A DNA stretch of 64,000 nt. It comes from Parabacteroides distasonis. Its GTDB lineage: Bacteria > Bacteroidota > Bacteroidia > Bacteroidales > Tannerellaceae. Within the stretch, counting starts at the first letter, position 1, and each line of letters opens with the position of its first letter. The stretch lies in NCBI GenBank assembly GCA_015060925.1, contig SUXM01000007.1, forward strand, positions 49,931-113,930, read 5' to 3'. The translations under genes were made by a program, and so were the position numbers. Shown piece after piece: positions 59,191-64,000 of the stretch. The notes under the pieces are model-generated. The model was given only the letters and a program-made list of their open reading frames with translations. It was not told the origin of the DNA and ran no database searches.

Positions 59191-60485
59191 TTATGAAGCT
59201 ATATAGAAATAGATATTTGTTAGGTGTATTGCTTTTTTTGTTTGTTTTACCTGATTATGTATGGACTCAGCCAGCTCCTGCTCAGAAATTGATTACAGTG
59301 ATGGTGTCTCCTGATCATGAGGATTGGAAATATCAGATAAATGAGGAGGTGACTTTTACTGTACAAATTTTTAAAAATGAGAATTTATTGAAGGATGTCG
59401 TGGTGGATTATGAATTGGGACCGGAGTTCTTCCCAGTTGTCTCAAAGAAGGATATACTGTTGAAGAATGGTAAAACAACTTTAAAAGCATCCATGAAAAA
59501 ACCGGGTTTTTTACGTTGTAAGGTTACGGCTAAAGTTAACGGAAAAAACTATGTGGGAATGGCAACTGCAGCTGTGGATGAGGATCAGATTTTACCTACG
59601 ACTATAGAACCTGCTGATTTTGATTCTTTTTGGAATGAATCGTTATCAAAGGCTCGCCAAGTCCCTTTAAATCCCACAATGACATTGGTTCCGGAAGAGT
59701 GTACGGAAACAAAAAATGTCTATCAGATTAGTTTTCAAAATGAACGTAGAGGTTCACGAATCTATGGCATTTTATCGGTGCCGAAGAAGAAAGGTAAATA
59801 TCCGGCAATTCTTCGGCTTCCAGGAGCAGGTATACGTTCATATAGTGCAATGGATTTTGGAGAAGAGGTTATATCATTAGCAATAGGTATTCATGGTATT
59901 CCAGTTAAATTACCTCAAGAGGTATATAGCAGTCTTTATAGTGGAGCTATGACTACCTATTATTTGATGAATCGGGATAACCGGGATCGTTATTATTATA
60001 AACGTGTATTTATAGGTTGTGTACGTGCTATTGACTTTATATATTCATTACCCGAATTTGATGGTAACAATATTGGGGTAACAGGAGGAAGTCAAGGCGG
60101 TGCATTGTCTATAGCAACAACAGCTTTAGACTCGCGAGTTAAATTTTTGGCTGTTTTTTATCCGGCATTGTGCGATTATGCCGGTTATTTGCATGGAAGG
60201 GCAGGAGGTTGGCCTCATTTCTTTAGAAAGATGAAGCCTTCTAAAGAAGAAGAAGAAGCTCTCGCTTATTTTGATATTGTAAATTTTGCTCGTCGAGTCA
60301 AAGTTCCGGGATGGTATAGTTGGGGGTTTAATGATGATACATGCCCTCCTACCTCTATGTTTGCAGCATATAATGTGATTCCAGGGAAAAAAGAATTGCA
60401 TTTATATCAAGAAATAGGACACTGGACATATCCTGAGCAGCAAATGGATTCTAAAGAATGGTTACAAAAGCAATGTGGTAAGTAA
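59187..60485 (+). CDS. acetylxylan esterase-like protein with N-terminal Ig-like domain
   Basis: The 432-residue protein has a signal peptide (ending VWTQ, about residue 28), an Ig-like beta domain at about 30-130 (VMVSPDHEDWKYQINEEVTFTVQIFKN), and an AXE1-type alpha/beta-hydrolase domain. The latter begins EPADFDSFWNESLSKARQVPL, with nucleophile Ser302 in GGSQGGAL, Asp in GFNDDTCPP and His in QEIGHWTYPE. AXE1/cephalosporin-C deacetylase enzymes remove acetyl groups from xylan oligomers and other small esters. It is coupled to the metallophosphoesterase gene by an ATGA overlap and ends at a strong terminator. Confidence 0.88.
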   Translation: MIMKLYRNRYLLGVLLFLFVLPDYVWTQPAPAQKLITVMVSPDHEDWKYQINEEVTFTVQIFKNENLLKDVVVDYELGPEFFPVVSKKDILLKNGKTTLKASMKKPGFLRCKVTAKVNGKNYVGMATAAVDEDQILPTTIEPADFDSFWNESLSKARQVPLNPTMTLVPEECTETKNVYQISFQNERRGSRIYGILSVPKKKGKYPAILRLPGAGIRSYSAMDFGEEVISLAIGIHGIPVKLPQEVYSSLYSGAMTTYYLMNRDNRDRYYYKRVFIGCVRAIDFIYSLPEFDGNNIGVTGGSQGGALSIATTALDSRVKFLAVFYPALCDYAGYLHGRAGGWPHFFRKMKPSKEEEEALAYFDIVNFARRVKVPGWYSWGFNDDTCPPTSMFAAYNVIPGKKELHLYQEIGHWTYPEQQMDSKEWLQKQCGK

Positions 60486-60531
60486 AAAAGAAAAGAGATT
60501 CAATCTATTACTGAATCTCTTTTCTTTTTTA
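60484..60531. terminator. bidirectional terminator between the esterase and AraC genes
   Basis: AAAAAAGAAAAGAGATTCA and its complement form a stem of about 19 bp with T-runs at both sides; it overlaps the AraC stop codon by three bases. Confidence 0.9.
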
Positions 60532-61425
60532 TTCGTTATTAGGTGTTATTTTTTTTCGATAGGACATAGGACTTACACCTGTTCTATTTTTGAAAAAACA
60601 GGAAAAATAATCTGCAGATTCAAAGTTTAACTTTGTGGCTATATCGTGAATAGACATATTTGTATTGTTTAGTAACTCTTTTACTTTGCGGAGTTTAATT
60701 TTTATGATGTATTGATGTGGTGTAATTCCTTTATATAATTTAAATACTTTTCTGAAATTAGAATAACTCATATTCATAGACTTAGCTATGTCTTCGAGTG
60801 TGAATTTGTCATAAATATTTTCTTCCATAAAGATACATGCTTCGTGTACTTTTTGCATATTTACGGATTCATAATATTGATTGTCATTTTTATTAATATA
60901 ATAGATTAGACTAATTAAATGTAATGTGAGACTTGATATGACAGTCTGAAAACCAGTTGGTTGTTTGATGGCATATTCTAATATTTGAGAGAAGAGCCTA
61001 GTAATATCTTCATTGATTCCAATATGGAATATGGGATCCTTTTTATTGACTATATGTTTGAGGAGTCTTTCAAAATAATCTCCACTGAATGTAATCCAAT
61101 ATTCACTCCATTTAGTATTAGGATTTGGTTTGTAAGTGTGCCATTGATTGGGAAATGTGATAAAAACATCTCCTTTTGTTATGGTTTTTAAAGGACAATC
61201 GGAAGAAACATATTCTCCTTCTCCTTTACTTATATAGACTAAACTAAAATCTTTTAATGTTTTACCTTGTTTAGGATGAAAGGAGGAAAGATCGTTTGTT
61301 GTATCACAATCTTTTGGAGTAAGGTATAAACGACCGATTCCACTAACAGCAATTTCCCAACAATGTTCATCTGTTTCTATTGGAAGGTGCTTGATTATAT
61401 CTATTTTGTTTTTATTGAGATCCAT
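60529..61425 (-). CDS. AraC-family transcriptional regulator
   Basis: I place the start at the ATG at 61425 (298 residues, MDLNKNKIDIIKHLPIETDE), since the upstream extension opens only at a TTG in AT-rich sequence. The N-terminal half is a cupin-like sensor domain (LVYISKGEGEYVSSDCPLKTITKGDVFITFPNQWHTY). The C-terminal half has the two AraC helix-turn-helices (FTLEDIAKSMNMSYSNFRKVFKLYKGITPHQYI and SIHDIATKLNFESADYFSCFFKNRTGVSPMSYRKK). It probably senses a sugar and controls the divergent GH3 and rhamnulokinase genes, by position. Confidence 0.9.
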   Translation of the reverse strand: MDLNKNKIDIIKHLPIETDEHCWEIAVSGIGRLYLTPKDCDTTNDLSSFHPKQGKTLKDFSLVYISKGEGEYVSSDCPLKTITKGDVFITFPNQWHTYKPNPNTKWSEYWITFSGDYFERLLKHIVNKKDPIFHIGINEDITRLFSQILEYAIKQPTGFQTVISSLTLHLISLIYYINKNDNQYYESVNMQKVHEACIFMEENIYDKFTLEDIAKSMNMSYSNFRKVFKLYKGITPHQYIIKIKLRKVKELLNNTNMSIHDIATKLNFESADYFSCFFKNRTGVSPMSYRKKITPNNE

Positions 61426-61653
61426 TCTGTTATTTTTTGTTGGATAATTACAAATTGATAGGAATATTTTCTGTTTTTTTGACAAAAATAGAAATATATT
61501 TATGTGATGTCAAAAAAAAAAGAATAATTTGGTCAAAAATGAAAGAAATTATCATTTTAGGAATGTTTGGTTCCTATTTTTTTGTTAATTGAAAAACTTT
61601 GATTTATTTAGCGATTCAAATATGAAATAAATATTAATTTAATACTATAAAAA

Positions 61654-63864
61654 ATGAAGCTATTTAAATATGTAGTTTGTGCATTGTTTTTCTTCCCTTT
61701 ATCAATAAATGCACAACAGAGTATCCCTGTGTATTTAGATCATACTAAACCAATCGAAGAACGTGTAGAAGATGCGCTTAGTCGCATGACTGTAGAAGAA
61801 AAAGTCCATATGCTTCATGCACAATCAAAGTTTAGTTCTGCAGGTGTGCCTCGTTTAGGTATCCCTGAAAATTGGATGAGTGACGGGCCTCATGGTATTC
61901 GTGAAGAGATGATTTGGGATAAATGGAGAAATGCAGGTTGGACAAATGATTCATGTATCGCTTTCCCTGCTTTGAGTTGTTTGGCTGCAACATGGAATCC
62001 TGAATTATCTTTGTTGTATGGTAAAAGCATTGGAGAAGAGGCTCGATATAGAAATAAGAATGTATTATTAGGACCTGGCGCAAATATTTATCGTTTACCT
62101 TTGAATGGTCGAAATTTTGAATATTTGGGAGAAGACCCTTATTTGACAACAAAGATGGTAGTTCCTTATATTCAAGGGGTACAATCGAATGGAGTTGCAG
62201 CTTGTGTAAAACATTTTGCTTTGAATAACCATGAGGCGAATCGTTATCAGGTAGAAATGAAAGTCGATGATCGAACTCTTTATGAGATATATCTTCCTGC
62301 ATTTAAAGCTGCTGTTCAAGAAGCAAAAGCTTGGGCTGTGATGGGTGCTTATGGTAAATATAAAGGACAACATTGTTGCCATAATCAGTATTTATTGAAT
62401 GATATTCTCAAAGGAGAATGGGGGTTTGATGGTGTTGTTATTTCAGACTGGGGAGGAGTTCATGATACTCCTCAGGCAATAACTAACGGTTTGGATATGG
62501 AGTTTGGTAGTTGGACTGATGGTTTGTCTTCTGGGCCAAGTAATGTATACCATAAATATTTTCTTTCCAATCCCTATTTGAATTTGATTAAAGAAGGTAA
62601 GGTTGGAACGAAAGAATTGGATGAAAAGGTTCGTCGTGTCCTTCGTCTTGTTTTCCGTACGACGATGAATCCGAATCGTCCTTATGGATCTTTTGGAACA
62701 AAGGAACATGCTATGGCTGGTCTTAAAATTGCCCAAGAAGGTATAGTTTTGTTGCAGAACAAAAATAATACATTACCAATAGATTTCTCTAAGGTTAAGA
62801 AGATTTTAGTGGTTGGAGAGAATGCTGTTAAAGAGATGACTCCGGGAGGTGGTTCTTCTACATTGAAGGTTAAATATGAGGTGTCACCATTGGAAGGTAT
62901 AAAAAAACGTGTGGGTGATAAGGCTGAAGTGGTTTATGTTGCAGGATATGCTTCTCCAAGAGTAAAGAAACAGGATACAGATGAGGTTTTAGGTAAACAA
63001 AAACCGATTGATTTGGCAGCCATGCGTAAAGAGGCTGTCGAAGCTGCTCGTAATGCTGATTTGATTTTATTCGTTGGTGGATTGAATAAAACGGAAGGAC
63101 AAGATTGTGAAGGTGTTGACCGTAAAAATATGGATTTACCTTATGAACAAAACGAGTTGATTGCTGCAATGGCAAAGGTGAATCCTAATATTGTTGTATC
63201 TTTAATATCTGGTAATGCTGTAACAATGCCTTGGATTCAGGATATTGCATCATTGGTTCAAGCTTGGTATAATGGAACAGAGGCCGGAAATGCGTTGGCT
63301 TCAATTCTTTTTGGAGATGTTAATCCTTCTGGGAAATTACCATTTACTTTCCCTGTTAAATTAGAAGATAATGGAGCTATAGCAACTGGTGGTTATTCTA
63401 CAGGTGATGTGGTTACTTATCATGAAGGGTTATTCGTCGGTTATCGTTGGGTGGATAAGCAAAAAGTAAAACCTTTATTCCCATTTGGATTTGGTTTGAG
63501 TTATACAACATTTGCTTATGGAAAACCGACTATTGATAAGAAAACGATGTCTGTTGATGAAACAATCACAGTTTCAATCCCTGTAAAAAATACGGGAGAT
63601 CGTGAAGGAAAGGAAATCGTTCAGTTATATGTTAGCGATAAGAAATCATATCTTCCTAGACCGATGAAGGAATTAAAAGGATTCCAGAAAGTGACATTGG
63701 CACCGGGAGAAGAAAAAGTAGTTTCGTTTACAATTGATAAAAAGGCTTTGTCTTTCTTTGATGATAAGAAACATGAATGGGTAACAGAAAATGGAGAGTT
63801 TGAAGCATTGATTGGTGCTTCTTCTGCTGATATTCGTGGAAAGGTGAAGTTTGAACTAAAATAA
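61654..63864 (+). CDS. glycoside hydrolase family 3 beta-glucosidase-type enzyme, secreted
   Basis: The 736-residue protein has a signal peptide (ending SINAQ, residue 21), a GH3 N-terminal barrel with WMSDGPHGIREE, NGRNFEYLGEDPYL, KHFALNNHE (KH at 186-187) and nucleophile Asp265 in VVISDWGGVH, an (alpha/beta)6 domain, and a C-terminal fibronectin-III-like domain (VSIPVKNTGDREGKEIVQLYV). It has no PA14 insert, unlike the GH3 protein at 4390. The start YGLSYTTFAYG block is standard. Substrate not readable; beta-glucoside is likely. It is followed by rhamnulokinase on the same strand after 34 bp. Confidence 0.92.
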   Translation: MKLFKYVVCALFFFPLSINAQQSIPVYLDHTKPIEERVEDALSRMTVEEKVHMLHAQSKFSSAGVPRLGIPENWMSDGPHGIREEMIWDKWRNAGWTNDSCIAFPALSCLAATWNPELSLLYGKSIGEEARYRNKNVLLGPGANIYRLPLNGRNFEYLGEDPYLTTKMVVPYIQGVQSNGVAACVKHFALNNHEANRYQVEMKVDDRTLYEIYLPAFKAAVQEAKAWAVMGAYGKYKGQHCCHNQYLLNDILKGEWGFDGVVISDWGGVHDTPQAITNGLDMEFGSWTDGLSSGPSNVYHKYFLSNPYLNLIKEGKVGTKELDEKVRRVLRLVFRTTMNPNRPYGSFGTKEHAMAGLKIAQEGIVLLQNKNNTLPIDFSKVKKILVVGENAVKEMTPGGGSSTLKVKYEVSPLEGIKKRVGDKAEVVYVAGYASPRVKKQDTDEVLGKQKPIDLAAMRKEAVEAARNADLILFVGGLNKTEGQDCEGVDRKNMDLPYEQNELIAAMAKVNPNIVVSLISGNAVTMPWIQDIASLVQAWYNGTEAGNALASILFGDVNPSGKLPFTFPVKLEDNGAIATGGYSTGDVVTYHEGLFVGYRWVDKQKVKPLFPFGFGLSYTTFAYGKPTIDKKTMSVDETITVSIPVKNTGDREGKEIVQLYVSDKKSYLPRPMKELKGFQKVTLAPGEEKVVSFTIDKKALSFFDDKKHEWVTENGEFEALIGASSADIRGKVKFELK

Positions 63865-63898
63865 AATGTTTCGATAACAACATCATAAAATCATTACC

Positions 63899-64000
63899 AT
63901 GAAGAGATATAATTTTTTAGCTTTCGATATAGGTGCGACCAGCGGTCGTGCGGTATTGGGAACATTGGAAGGAGAGAAGTTTGAGATGCAGGAGATCCAT
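63899..64000 (+). CDS. rhaB: rhamnulokinase, 5' part only
   Basis: The window ends after 34 codons of a gene starting at the ATG at 63899: MKRYNFLAFDIGATSGRAVL then GTLEGEKFEMQEIH. The FDIGATSGR phosphate-binding loop and the spacing are those of rhamnulokinase in the FGGY kinase family, which phosphorylates L-rhamnulose. Other FGGY kinases share DIGxT, but the xATSGRAVL form favours RhaB. With the AraC regulator and GH3 enzyme this suggests a rhamnose-containing glycan locus continuing to the right. Confidence 0.78.
   Translation, partial: MKRYNFLAFDIGATSGRAVLGTLEGEKFEMQEIH

Noticed and set aside
61426..61485. Extended N-terminus of the AraC regulator from a TTG
   Set aside because: The extra residues (SKKQKIFLSICNYPTKNN) are unlike AraC N-termini and the frame opens in AT-rich intergenic DNA; the ATG at 61425 is preferred.

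Overview
The window reads as a chromosomal segment of a gut-type Bacteroidales bacterium, most likely Parabacteroides or a close Bacteroides relative. The reasons are the Bacteroidetes-type promoter element TAnnTTTG in front of most transcription units, the near absence of Shine-Dalgarno sequences, many lipoproteins with the S-C lipobox, and family-specific genes (TamL-type Omp85 lipoprotein, DUF4296, DUF3810, DUF4250, NigD-like lipoproteins, TPR-TM-HTH membrane regulators, GH92 and GH3 enzymes). I see no prophage, insertion sequence, CRISPR array, plasmid gene or rRNA. One tRNA gene, tRNA-Arg(TCT), is present.

Layout. 1-12.4 kb: housekeeping genes (lipid kinase, tRNA methyltransferases TrmN and TrmD, Lon protease, NYN-domain protein, PheT, YebC) interrupted by a secreted GH3 glycosidase. 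12.4-19 kb: a small lipoprotein, a GH92 alpha-mannosidase, a short DUF4250 gene, malate dehydrogenase, and an rlmI/exonuclease/DUF5063 operon. 19.2-25.6 kb: an envelope operon ftsK, lolA-like, trxB, glycerophosphodiesterase, GH10-like glycan hydrolase. 25.7-29.2 kb: an ECF sigma factor, a membrane protein with an anti-sigma-like N-terminus and a predicted outer-membrane barrel, and two NigD-like lipoproteins. 29.2-44 kb: Yip1-like protein, smpB, metH, a DUF3810 protein, ileS, a DksA-like regulator, lspA, a DUF4296 lipoprotein, an rRNA/tRNA methyltransferase and tamL.

44-48.5 kb is an AT-rich accessory block. A TPR-TM-HTH regulator lies between two paralogous small outer-membrane barrel genes. 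The two barrel genes share a near-identical leader of about 210 bp, and the upstream leader still carries the last codons of a lost second regulator gene. 48.6-64 kb: the tRNA, two tandem secreted endonuclease/phosphatase-fold hydrolases, an inward-facing esterase/transporter/ADP-ribosylglycohydrolase set, an S9 peptidase, and a carbohydrate locus (esterase, Tat-type metallophosphoesterase, acetylxylan-esterase-like protein, AraC regulator, GH3). The window ends inside a rhamnulokinase gene.

The most unusual things I see are (1) arrays of short imperfect palindromes repeated every 21-22 bp in three separate intergenic regions, (2) the duplicated regulator-tail/leader/barrel module at 44-48 kb, (3) the sigma-factor partner that joins a cytoplasmic anti-sigma-like segment to an outer-membrane barrel, and (4) a lipoprotein ADP-ribosylglycohydrolase next to a GRP-type sugar transporter. 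All functional calls come from reading the sequence by eye; no database search was run.
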